The position numbers and the translations under genes were made by a program. The notes under the pieces were generated by a model. It searched no databases. It was not told the origin of the DNA and saw only the letters and a program-made list of their open reading frames with translations. From assembly GCA_018970175.1 (NCBI GenBank), contig JAGWWV010000004.1, positions 33,077-97,076 on the forward strand: 64,000 nt of DNA. Direction: 5' to 3'. Positions 17,609 to 25,048 of this stretch are shown piece by piece (position 1 is the stretch's first letter; every line of letters starts with the position of its first letter). The stretch is from Acidobacteriota bacterium (lineage in GTDB: Bacteria > Actinomycetota > Acidimicrobiia > Acidimicrobiales > Ilumatobacteraceae).

Positions 17609-18568
17609 TCAACCGATCGCTTGGGCAATTTCGTGGAAGAGCGGAATGCCGATGGCCAAGTTGAACGGGAAGGTCATGCCGAGCGCCGCGCCGAGAGACA
17701 AGCCGACGTCGGCTTCGGGCAGGCCCACCCGCACGGCCGCCGGTGCGGCGATGTAGCTGGCGCTTGCGGACATTGCGCCAAGCACCGCGGCGCCGCCCAC
17801 CGACAGGCCGGCAATCGTGCCGCCGAGAACCCCAACGGCGCCGAAGATGAGAGGCATTCCGGTCGCAAAGACGACGAGTCTCGGGCCAACGGCCTTCAGC
17901 GTCCGCAGTCGCTGCGCCGCGAGGGTTCCGAGATCGAGAAGAAAGAGCACGAGCACCCCCGCGAAGAGATCGCGGAAGAGCGGTTCGACTTTTTCGATGC
18001 CTTTCTGATTGGCGAAACATCCGATGAGGAGGCCTCCGACCAGGAGCACGATGCTCTTTCCCGTGACGACCTCGTGGATTGCCGACTTTAGATTTTGCCC
18101 GCCGAGCGCCCGACTTGCGATCACCATCGCGACCACGATCCCGGGGATCTCGAGCAGAGCGACGAGTGCAGGGAGGTAGCCCTCGTCGAGAGTGCCTGCC
18201 GCGCGGGTGAACGTTTCTGCGGCCGAGAACGTGACGGCCGAAACCGAGCCGTAGTGGGCTGCGAGTGACGCCGCATCGGCGACGTTGAGTCCGACGAATC
18301 GTCGCGCCACTTCGTAAGCGACGAAGGGCACCATCAAGCCGATGACGAGGGTGACGAGCGTCGGCGCGGCAATGTCGCCGAGCGCGGCGTCGCGCAGTTC
18401 GATGCCGCCCTTCATGCCGATTGCGAACAACAGATACGTCGACAAGAGCGACGTGACCGCCTCCGGGAACCGCAGGTCGCTGCGGAACAGCGTGGCGACG
18501 AGACCGAGGGCAAATGCCAGAACGGCCGGCGACGCGAGGTTCAGGCTGAGGAGTTCAGAGATCGACAC
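17609..18568 (-). CDS. sbtA: SbtA-type sodium-dependent bicarbonate transporter
   Basis: A 319-residue membrane protein with about ten hydrophobic helices in two related halves. AAHYGSVSAVTFSAAE and the pseudo-symmetric LGAMSASASYIAAPAAVR match the SbtA substrate-binding helices. SbtA imports bicarbonate with sodium in cyanobacteria; in heterotrophs it may feed carboxylases. No PII-like SbtB is seen beside it. Start GTG at 18568 with TAGATT eight bases upstream and TTGATT 17 bases further. An inverted repeat overlaps the -35 region. Confidence 0.88.
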   Translation of the reverse strand: MSISELLSLNLASPAVLAFALGLVATLFRSDLRFPEAVTSLLSTYLLFAIGMKGGIELRDAALGDIAAPTLVTLVIGLMVPFVAYEVARRFVGLNVADAASLAAHYGSVSAVTFSAAETFTRAAGTLDEGYLPALVALLEIPGIVVAMVIASRALGGQNLKSAIHEVVTGKSIVLLVGGLLIGCFANQKGIEKVEPLFRDLFAGVLVLFLLDLGTLAAQRLRTLKAVGPRLVVFATGMPLIFGAVGVLGGTIAGLSVGGAAVLGAMSASASYIAAPAAVRVGLPEADVGLSLGAALGMTFPFNLAIGIPLFHEIAQAIG

Positions 18569-18576
18569 GAACTCTA

Positions 18577-18605
18577 AATCTATGACATATAAAACCTGAA
18601 ATCAA
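18577..18605 (-). promoter_or_regulatory. sbtA promoter
   Basis: Read on the minus strand: TTGATT (18605-18600), a 17-base spacer, then TAGATT (18582-18577), then eight bases to the GTG. This is one of the few promoters here with a credible -35 box. Confidence 0.5.
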
Positions 18606-18616
18606 ATACAGGTTTT
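18591..18616. repeat. inverted repeat over the sbtA -35 region, candidate operator
   Basis: AAAACCTG (18591-18598) and CAGGTTTT (18609-18616) form a perfect 8-base dyad with a 10-base centre. A second pair, CCTGAAAT (18595-18602) and ATTTCAGG (18633-18640), shares part of the left arm. The position over the -35 box suggests regulator binding, though a terminator for upstream transcription is also possible. Confidence 0.5.
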
Positions 18617-18649
18617 CAGAACCACTCCTACTATTTCAGGGATATCGGG

Positions 18650-19051
18650 TCAGAGGTTCTGGGAGCGCTGCGATTCGACCGCGATCTTCAGAATGACACG
18701 GCCCTTCTCGATGGGCATGGCGTAGGGGCCACCCGTGTAACGCATCGCGCAGGCGTCGATGTGCTCGCGGGCGTCCTCGCCGGCCACCTCGGCGACGCAA
18801 CGTCCCCGCACTTCGGCGTAGGCGTAGGGGTTGTCGGCCTTCCACATCGCGACGGTCACCATCGGATTGGCCTTGATTGAGTCGTACTTGATGCGCCCGA
18901 GGTCGGTGTTGATGAGAAGGTGCTCGTCGTCGGCGTCGACCCACATCACATGGCTGGCGATGCGGCCGCTCGGCAGCATGAACGACAACGTGCCGAAGTT
19001 CTTTCCCTGGGCGAGATCGCGGATGGCAGGGTCGAGTTTCTTGAAGGTCAT
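18650..19051 (-). CDS. PPOX-class flavin/F420-dependent oxidoreductase
   Basis: A 133-residue split beta-barrel protein of the pyridoxamine-phosphate-oxidase-like superfamily. It shows the usual order LAQGKNFGTLSFMLPSGRIASHVMWVDADD, then LINTDLGRIKYDSIKANPMVTVAMW and EVRGRCVAEV. Many actinobacterial members bind F420; sequence alone does not decide between FMN and F420. The TAGCGT hexamer (19063-19058) six bases before the ATG overlaps the stop codon of the acyl-CoA ligase upstream. Confidence 0.82.
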   Translation of the reverse strand: MTFKKLDPAIRDLAQGKNFGTLSFMLPSGRIASHVMWVDADDEHLLINTDLGRIKYDSIKANPMVTVAMWKADNPYAYAEVRGRCVAEVAGEDAREHIDACAMRYTGGPYAMPIEKGRVILKIAVESQRSQNL

Positions 19052-19060
19052 GATGCGACG

Positions 19061-20611
19061 CTACTGCGCCGTATCGCTCAATCGCTCGCGAAGCTCGCGT
19101 TTCAGAATCTTGCCCGCACCCGACAGGGGCAGGGGCTCGGTCTGGATCGTCCACGACTTCGGCACTTTGTAACCGGCGATGGTCTTGCGGGCGTGCGCGT
19201 CGAGGTCGGCCTCGGTGGCCGCACCCTGAGCGCACACGACGAATGCATGTACCGCCTCGCCCCACACTTCGTGGGGTCTGCCGACGACGGCAACCTGCGT
19301 CACGCCGGGAAAGGTCGAGATCGCATTTTCGACCTCGAGTGAATAGACGTTCTCGCCACCCGAGACGATCATGTCCTTCACACGGTCGGCAAGGAACACG
19401 TAACCCTGGTCGTTCATCCGACCCGCATCGCCCGAGCGGTACCAGCCGTCGACGAGTGCGTGCGCGGTCGCCTCGGGCTTGTTCCAATAGCCGAGCATCG
19501 CCGAGTCGCAACGGATCCACAGTTCGCCAACCTCGCCGACGGGCAGCGGCTCGGTCGTGTCGGGATCGCGAATCTCGACTTCGACGCCGATGCACGGACG
19601 GCCGACCGATTTCAAGATGTTGCCGCCGGTGCGGTGGTCGTGGGGTGTGAGTGCACACACCGTCGCGGCGAACTCGGTCATGCCGTACGCCTGGAAGAAG
19701 TTGAGGTTCGGATACATCGACATGTACCGGGCAAGCAGCGCGTCGGGCATCGGCGCCGCGCCGTATCCCATCAGCGTCAGCGACTCGAACATCGACGGTT
19801 CGAAATCGGGGTGATGCACGATGAGGCCGAACATCGTCGGCACACCAGCAATTGCGGTGATGCGGTGATCGCGAACCGCGTTCATCACTGCCTTCGGTTC
19901 AAAGCCGGGTAGCAGGTAGACCGACCCGCCCGTGGGAATGAGAAGGGCCCACGTCATGATGCTGCCGACGTGGAAGAGGGGCATGAAGGCGAGGTACCGC
20001 CAGCCGGGTTCGATGAGCATGCCCATTTGGCTGCGGTAGGTGATGAGCGCGATCGCCTTCTGCGGGAGGATCACACCCTTCGGCAGGCCCGTGGTGCCGC
20101 CGGTGTACATCAGCACCGCGGGCTGGTCGTCGTCGGGTTCGGCCGGAATCGAACCGACGGGTTGCGCGTCGACGAGATCGTCGTAGCGCAGGTCGTGCGG
20201 TGCATCGGCTCCGCCGATGAGAACGACGGTCCGAAGGTGGGTCAGGCGAGGACGGATCTCGGCAACGAGCGGTGCGAACGTCGCATCGACGAACAGCACC
20301 GTCGTGCCCGAGTCGTTCAGGATGTAGACGAATTCGTCGGCGGCAAGGCGACTGTTCAGCGGGTTGATGATGGCGGTGCCGCTGAGGCACGCATGCCACA
20401 GCTCGATGTACTCGTGGCACGACCCGGCGAGCACTCCCACGCGATCGGTGGGCGACACGCCGAGGGTGCGCAGCGCGCCGATCAACTGCGTGACGCGGTC
20501 GATGTGTTGTCGGTACGTGGCGTCGTAGCCACTCGCAAGGTCGATGATCGCGCGCTCGTCGGCGAACATCAAACCGCGTTTCAGGATGCGCGAAAAGTTC
20601 AGTTCCCCCAC
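19061..20611 (-). CDS. fatty-acyl-CoA synthetase (AMP-forming)
   Basis: A 516-residue ANL-superfamily enzyme activating a carboxylic acid to its CoA thioester. Motifs: A3 P-loop MYTGGTTGLPKGVILPQ, GYGAAPMP, FFQAYGMTEFA (A5), and the A7/A8 hinge RSGDAGRMNDQGYVFLADR with VKDMIVSGGENVY; the catalytic Lys follows near the C-terminus (GAGKILKRELR). The substrate chain length is not readable. Start GTG 20611 is set by a TAACCT hexamer (20624-20619), which overlaps the stop of the DUF2231 gene; an in-frame extension upstream is rejected. Confidence 0.9.
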   Translation of the reverse strand: MGELNFSRILKRGLMFADERAIIDLASGYDATYRQHIDRVTQLIGALRTLGVSPTDRVGVLAGSCHEYIELWHACLSGTAIINPLNSRLAADEFVYILNDSGTTVLFVDATFAPLVAEIRPRLTHLRTVVLIGGADAPHDLRYDDLVDAQPVGSIPAEPDDDQPAVLMYTGGTTGLPKGVILPQKAIALITYRSQMGMLIEPGWRYLAFMPLFHVGSIMTWALLIPTGGSVYLLPGFEPKAVMNAVRDHRITAIAGVPTMFGLIVHHPDFEPSMFESLTLMGYGAAPMPDALLARYMSMYPNLNFFQAYGMTEFAATVCALTPHDHRTGGNILKSVGRPCIGVEVEIRDPDTTEPLPVGEVGELWIRCDSAMLGYWNKPEATAHALVDGWYRSGDAGRMNDQGYVFLADRVKDMIVSGGENVYSLEVENAISTFPGVTQVAVVGRPHEVWGEAVHAFVVCAQGAATEADLDAHARKTIAGYKVPKSWTIQTEPLPLSGAGKILKRELRERLSDTAQ

Positions 20612-20621
20612 GCGAGGCAGG

Positions 20622-21143
20622 TTAGTCGTCGTCTCCGCCGCGTTCGCCGCCCTCACCCTTGGCCTTGACTCCGTTCCACACGGACTTGGCCCCCGTGTGT
20701 CCTGCGTCGTAGACCATGTACGCACCGACAGCGCCCGAAACAATCGACGCCGCAAGCAGCGTGGACGGCACCCACTTCGGCAACTTCAACTTCGACAATT
20801 TGCCCTTCCGGCGAAGTGCTTCTTCGGCCGCGGCAACGATGACGATCGCAGCAAACACGCCCGCACCCCCTTGTGCACGACTTCCAGCCTCGGTGTGATC
20901 GTGGACGAGTTGACGGACGGCGCCTTCGCGTGCCCGTTGGAGTCCCTCGCCGGATCCCGCGGCGAGAAGTACACCGATTCCACCGATGCCCGCAGCGATC
21001 GCGGCCGCGATGAGCAATTGAGTCCGATAGCGCTTCCAGCTTGCGACGATTACGAGAAGAAAGGCGAGTGGTACGAGCACCACGGGTATGTGGACGATTA
21101 GCGGGTGCGCAGGTATTCCCGCGATGTTGTCAAGCGCGAACAT
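20622..21143 (-). CDS. DUF2231-like membrane protein
   Basis: A 173-residue protein with about four hydrophobic segments. It begins FALDNIAGIPAHPLIVHIPVVLVPLAF, the pattern of the DUF2231 family in which a conserved His lies at the start of the first helix. The C-terminus is charged and ends GGERGGDDD. It has a purine-rich leader before the ATG and overlaps the end of the ferric-reductase-like gene by 14 bases. As the last gene of the ApbE operon it may be part of the same membrane redox module; this is inference. Confidence 0.72.
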   Translation of the reverse strand: MFALDNIAGIPAHPLIVHIPVVLVPLAFLLVIVASWKRYRTQLLIAAAIAAGIGGIGVLLAAGSGEGLQRAREGAVRQLVHDHTEAGSRAQGGAGVFAAIVIVAAAEEALRRKGKLSKLKLPKWVPSTLLAASIVSGAVGAYMVYDAGHTGAKSVWNGVKAKGEGGERGGDDD

Positions 21144-21723
21144 GGATTCTTTCTTCCCGTTCAGTTTCCGAACCACGCAACGGTGTGCGGGATGTCGGGG
21201 TGCGAACCGTGATGAGTCGGGCGGTGCCGAAGGCGGTGGCGAGTGCGATCACCGCGATGGTCAGTGCGCCGTACCAGCGCGACGTCACGTCGGTGCCCGC
21301 AGCGATCGCATGCCATGTCACCATGATGAAGGCGAGGTAACTCAGCATGTGGATGGCGCGCCAGGTGCGCTTGGGCATTCGCTTCATCATCCATGACGTC
21401 ACCTGAACCGCGCCGAGCATCCAGAAGGCGACGACGCCGAGTGCCACCGAGCCCGGTTCCCAGTCGGATGCGAAGGGAATGAGCAGGTGCGACGCGGTGA
21501 AGTGCGTGTAGTTGTCGCCGACGAGCGCAAGCATGTGGAGAGCGGTCGATGCAACGAGCAACGAGCCCAGCCAGCGATGCAGGTCGAGCAACCATGCCGG
21601 CCGGTCCCAACCGCGGAAGAGGCGAGTCGCCAGGAGAATTCCCCAGGCGCACGTGGCGAGTACGAGAACCCATGCGACCGTGCCCGAAGCCCGCGAGACG
21701 TACCACCAAAAGTGACTGTTCAT
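21130..21723 (-). CDS. ferric-reductase-like transmembrane heme b protein
   Basis: A 197-residue membrane protein with five to six helices. Two histidine pairs, His49/His63 (LDLHRW and ALHMLA) and His125/His138 (RAIHML and VTWHAI), have the 13-14 residue spacing of bis-heme b proteins of the ferric reductase/MsrQ/YedZ group. It probably moves electrons across the membrane to an extracytoplasmic acceptor. ATGA overlap with apbE, which would flavinylate such an acceptor. Confidence 0.82.
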   Translation of the reverse strand: MNSHFWWYVSRASGTVAWVLVLATCAWGILLATRLFRGWDRPAWLLDLHRWLGSLLVASTALHMLALVGDNYTHFTASHLLIPFASDWEPGSVALGVVAFWMLGAVQVTSWMMKRMPKRTWRAIHMLSYLAFIMVTWHAIAAGTDVTSRWYGALTIAVIALATAFGTARLITVRTPTSRTPLRGSETEREERIHVRA

Positions 21724-22700
21724 CGTGTGAACCTTTCGAACGACGGAGTTGAGGTCACGTTGCCATCGACGCGTTCGAAGCGACCCGCCAAACCGCGCGA
21801 TTCGACAATGACGCCGGCCATGTCGGCACCCGCCACCAGGGTTGCGGTTGCGAACACCTCGGCCCACACGGCGGTCGAGGCGATGACGCTCGACATGCGA
21901 AGCGCCGATGGCCGCGATTCATCGAGCGGTGCGTTCGTTGCGGGGTCGATGACATGGTGGCCGCTGTGCCAACGCTTTGCGAACGTCGACGACGTGGCAA
22001 TCGCGCCGGACTGCACGACGACCGTCGTGCCGCCGAGTGCGGGGTGGGAGAGTGCCTCGATGTCGATGGTCCAGCCGTCGGGGTCGGGGCTTTGACCGAC
22101 ACAGCGAATGTCGCCACCGATGTTGACAAGCGCTCCGAGTGCACCGTCGAGAACGAGACGTTCGGCGACGATGTCGGCGGCCAGGCCCTTGCCGAGCCCG
22201 CCCGCGTCGAGCGTCGCACCGTCGAGGAGCCGGCACCATGTCGTTCTGCCATGCTTCGGATCGTCGACCGACTCCAGCAGCACGCTCCGCTGGGTTGGTG
22301 TGCGGTGCGCCGGCTCGGCACCGCAACTCGGCTGACCGTCACCGGCGAGTGATCGGCCGTATCCGGCGGTGATCAATGCGGGAAGGACGAACGGGTTGAA
22401 GAGTCCGTCAGTCGCCTCGTACGCCGCGAGCAAGTGTCGAATCAAGACCTCGGTATCGGGGGTAATCTGCACAGCTCGACCACGTGCGGTGTTCAGGCGG
22501 GCGATGTCGGATGTGGGTGCGAACCGACTCCACGCCGCTTCGAGGCTGAACAGCCAGTCCTGTGCCCGCTGGGCGAGGATGTCGGCCTGCCCGGCGCTGG
22601 CCGCGTTGATGACGAGGTGTGCGGTGTTGCCCATCGCGGGGAACCGAATCTCGCGAACGGTTGCGCCGCGGTCGATGCACGAAAGGTCAGCGTGAGCCAC
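21720..22700 (-). CDS. apbE: FAD:protein FMN transferase ApbE
   Basis: Covalently attaches FMN from FAD to a Thr/Ser of an exported flavoprotein. The 326-residue protein shows LDAGGLGKGLAADIVAERL, VNIGGDIRCVG and the C-terminal SSVIASTAVWAEVFATATLVAG. In that last segment the usual metal-binding Asp position (DAxAT) is Glu (WAEVFAT). GTG start at 22700 overlaps the upstream gene by 14 bases. The N-terminus lacks an obvious lipobox. No protein with the usual flavinylation motif Dxx[ST]GA[ST] is visible in this operon. Confidence 0.88.
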   Translation of the reverse strand: MAHADLSCIDRGATVREIRFPAMGNTAHLVINAASAGQADILAQRAQDWLFSLEAAWSRFAPTSDIARLNTARGRAVQITPDTEVLIRHLLAAYEATDGLFNPFVLPALITAGYGRSLAGDGQPSCGAEPAHRTPTQRSVLLESVDDPKHGRTTWCRLLDGATLDAGGLGKGLAADIVAERLVLDGALGALVNIGGDIRCVGQSPDPDGWTIDIEALSHPALGGTTVVVQSGAIATSSTFAKRWHSGHHVIDPATNAPLDESRPSALRMSSVIASTAVWAEVFATATLVAGADMAGVIVESRGLAGRFERVDGNVTSTPSFERFTR

Positions 22701-23292
22701 CGCTCGAACCTCGACTCGGTGCTGGTGGAAGCGTGAATTGAACGGGCGGTTCGGCCGGAGCAATCGGCGCAACGGTGACCACCGGTGCGGCAGTGGCGAC
22801 CCGTGCGGGCGGAATGGTCTCGGGTGCGACGGTCGGGGCCGGCACCTCGGCAGCCGCAACATTGGCAGGTGCTTCGACAACCGTGTCGACGACCGTGTCG
22901 ACGACGGGCGTGGTTGCCGTGGCAGCGGGCACCAGAGGTGCAACCGTGGTCTGAGGCGCCAATTCGCGAGCGGTGGATGCGGGTGCACCCGTGGGCAATG
23001 TCACGGTCCCTTCGGTCGAGGGGTACTGCGTGACGGAACTCTGCGTCGTGTGGACCGGCGCAGTTCCGATGGTGCCGAGTGGAGACAGCGCCGAGGGCGT
23101 GTTCGCGGCGTTGGGCGTTGGTTGCGGCGGGGTCGGATTCTGGGACGCCTGCAGCTTCTCGGCGGCGCCGAATGCGGCGGTCATTCCGAGGATCGCGGTG
23201 GCCGAGATGCCGGTGGACAGAATGCGCGCGGAACGCGCGACGTGGCGCGGACGCTTCGGCACCCTCTTGTCGCTTGGCTCAGTCGTCGTCAT
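22687..23292 (-). CDS. membrane-anchored Pro/Thr/Ala-rich exported protein
   Basis: A 201-residue protein of unknown function. It has a basic N-terminus (RVPKRPRHVARSAR), one hydrophobic segment (ILSTGISATAILGMTAAFGAA) and then 150 residues of low-complexity Pro/Thr/Ala/Val, including the duplicated block DTVVDTVVEAPANV. It ends QFTLPPAPSRGSSGGSR. The ATG lies inside the last codons of the preceding Asp-rich gene. It may be a stalk or wall-spanning linker for the redox module. Confidence 0.6.
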   Translation of the reverse strand: MTTTEPSDKRVPKRPRHVARSARILSTGISATAILGMTAAFGAAEKLQASQNPTPPQPTPNAANTPSALSPLGTIGTAPVHTTQSSVTQYPSTEGTVTLPTGAPASTARELAPQTTVAPLVPAATATTPVVDTVVDTVVEAPANVAAAEVPAPTVAPETIPPARVATAAPVVTVAPIAPAEPPVQFTLPPAPSRGSSGGSR

Positions 23293-24268
23293 CGTCGTGG
23301 TCCCGTTCGCGTTCGTGGCGCTCGCCGTCTTCGTGGTCGTCGTCTTCGTCCTCGTCGCGTTCACGTGGCGGACGGGGCGGATTCAAGTTGCCGCTCGATG
23401 GAGAGCTGACCGCCGCCATGATCTGGCCGTTCACGAGGCGTGCGGAGAACTCGACTGCATTGGTGGGCGAGGCGAGGGTGATGCGAATCTCGCCACCATC
23501 GGTCGCACGTTGATTCGTCACTTTGTAGGCCGAGCCCTGGGTGACCAGCACCTCTTTGACGGTGAGCTGTGTTCTGTTAACCGTCAACGTGATGGTGGCA
23601 ATGTCGGCAATCTTGAATTGCTTGTCGACGGGGCCGGCAACGGTGGTCGAGGGCGACATGGGAGGTGCGACGATCGTTGTTGGTGCCGGCGTCAACGGCG
23701 CGGGCGGCGGTCCGGGGCGAAGGCGATCGTCGCGTCGGTGCGCACCGTCGTCATCGTGTCCGTCGGATTCGCCCGAGGGAACAGTGATGGTTGGAACCGT
23801 GGTCGACGGTGCCGCGGAGGGTGAAGTGGTCGATGTTGACTGGCTGACCGACTGGCTGGCCTGGCTTTGCTTCACCCTCGACGAGTCCTGCCCGGATGCC
23901 GAAGCCGAAGCGCTCGCCGACGCCGTGGTGGCGGTGGAGTTGACGGTCGGCACCGTGGTCGTCGGTGCTGCGTCGAGTACGCCCGATTCGACGATCTTCA
24001 CGACCGGGTTTGCCAGCGGCGTCTCGGGCGAGCCGTTGATGACATCGGCAACGCCTTCGGCGGAGAATTCGGCGACGGAGCCGGGGGTGGCCCCGTCGCC
24101 CAGCGGCATGATGCCGCTTTGCGTCCCGACGCCGACCACCGTGGCAAAGGCGGGGGAACCTTTTGCCGACGACTCGGTGTCGAGGATCGAAGAGTTGAGG
24201 GCAAGTGCTGCACCGCCAGTGGCGAGGACACCGACGATCGAGAGGGAAGTGGCAAGGCCCGGTTTCAT
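23279..24268 (-). CDS. exported protein with Ser/Thr/Pro linker, beta domain and Asp/Glu/His-rich tail
   Basis: A 329-residue protein, first in the ApbE operon and not recognised. It has a signal/anchor (ATSLSIVGVLATGGAALAL), a first folded stretch to about residue 100, a Ser/Thr/Ala linker, a His/Asp-rich patch (DGHDDDGAHRRDD), a small beta-rich domain (FKIADIATITLTVNRTQ to LVNGQIMAAV), and a tail of about 30 residues dominated by Asp, Glu, His and Arg. The tail could bind divalent metal outside the cell. ATG 24268 is set by TACCGT (24281-24276) seven bases upstream. Confidence 0.65.
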   Translation of the reverse strand: MKPGLATSLSIVGVLATGGAALALNSSILDTESSAKGSPAFATVVGVGTQSGIMPLGDGATPGSVAEFSAEGVADVINGSPETPLANPVVKIVESGVLDAAPTTTVPTVNSTATTASASASASASGQDSSRVKQSQASQSVSQSTSTTSPSAAPSTTVPTITVPSGESDGHDDDGAHRRDDRLRPGPPPAPLTPAPTTIVAPPMSPSTTVAGPVDKQFKIADIATITLTVNRTQLTVKEVLVTQGSAYKVTNQRATDGGEIRITLASPTNAVEFSARLVNGQIMAAVSSPSSGNLNPPRPPRERDEDEDDDHEDGERHERERDHDDDDD

Positions 24269-24275
24269 GGAAGAC

Positions 24276-24281
24276 ACGGTA
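24276..24281 (-). promoter_or_regulatory. -10 element of the ApbE/ferric-reductase operon
   Basis: TACCGT (minus strand) is seven bases before the ATG at 24268. The divergent response-regulator gene begins about 90 bases away, so the gap is the likely site of control by that regulator. Confidence 0.45.
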
Positions 24282-24370
24282 GAAAACCGATTTCAAGGGA
24301 ACGGCGAGGAGAAATCCAAGAATCGTCCAAGATTTTCGAACCCGCACATACGAGCCGTGCTTCGGCGACA

Positions 24371-25048
24371 ATGAAGGCCGTGAAGGTTCTGCTCGTCGAG
24401 GATGATCCGTCGATTGCGGCGGTGGTGCAACGCGGCCTCGGCGACGCGGGTTTCGAGGTGCTGCACGTCGAAACCGGCGCGGCGGCGCTGGCCGCCACCG
24501 GCTACGACTTCGTTCTGCTCGACCTCGGTCTGCCCGACACCGACGGGCTCGACGTATGTCGCGACATCCGCGCAAAGAGCCACGTGCCCGTCATCATCGT
24601 CACTGCCCGCAGCGACGAACTCGACAGGGTGGTTGGTCTGGAACTCGGTGCAGACGACTACGTCGTCAAACCATTCGGCATGCGCGAACTGATCGCGCGC
24701 ATTCGTGCGGTGCTCCGCCGTGGTGGCGGTCCCGACCCGGCACAGGCGTCCACCGACATCACCGTCGGCGATCTCGTGATCAACGAGAAGATGCGCGAGG
24801 CGACTCTCGCCGGCGAGACGCTCACGCTCACGCCGAAAGAGTTCGACCTGCTTGCGTATCTCGCCGCCGAACCCGAGGTGGTGCACCGCCGTCACGACAT
24901 TCTCGAACGTGTCTGGGACACCGAGTGGTACGGCCCGACCAAGACGCTCGACGCCCACGTTGCGGCATTGCGCAAGAAGCTCGGCAACCAGGACTGGATC
25001 GAGGCCGTGCGGGGCGTCGGCTTCCGGTTGAGGGCTCCGCAGGCGTGA
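24371..25048 (+). CDS. OmpR-family response regulator
   Basis: A 225-residue transcription regulator. The receiver domain has the acidic pair at residues 10-12 (VEDD), phospho-acceptor Asp51 in LLDLGLPD and Lys100 in DDYVVKPFG. The C-terminal winged helix has LTPKEFDLLAYLAAEPE and TLDAHVAALRKKLG. The stop overlaps the kinase GTG by four bases. Divergent position suggests that it controls the ApbE operon. No TAnnnT element sits just upstream, so it may have a longer leader or another promoter type. Confidence 0.93.
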   Translation: MKAVKVLLVEDDPSIAAVVQRGLGDAGFEVLHVETGAAALAATGYDFVLLDLGLPDTDGLDVCRDIRAKSHVPVIIVTARSDELDRVVGLELGADDYVVKPFGMRELIARIRAVLRRGGGPDPAQASTDITVGDLVINEKMREATLAGETLTLTPKEFDLLAYLAAEPEVVHRRHDILERVWDTEWYGPTKTLDAHVAALRKKLGNQDWIEAVRGVGFRLRAPQA

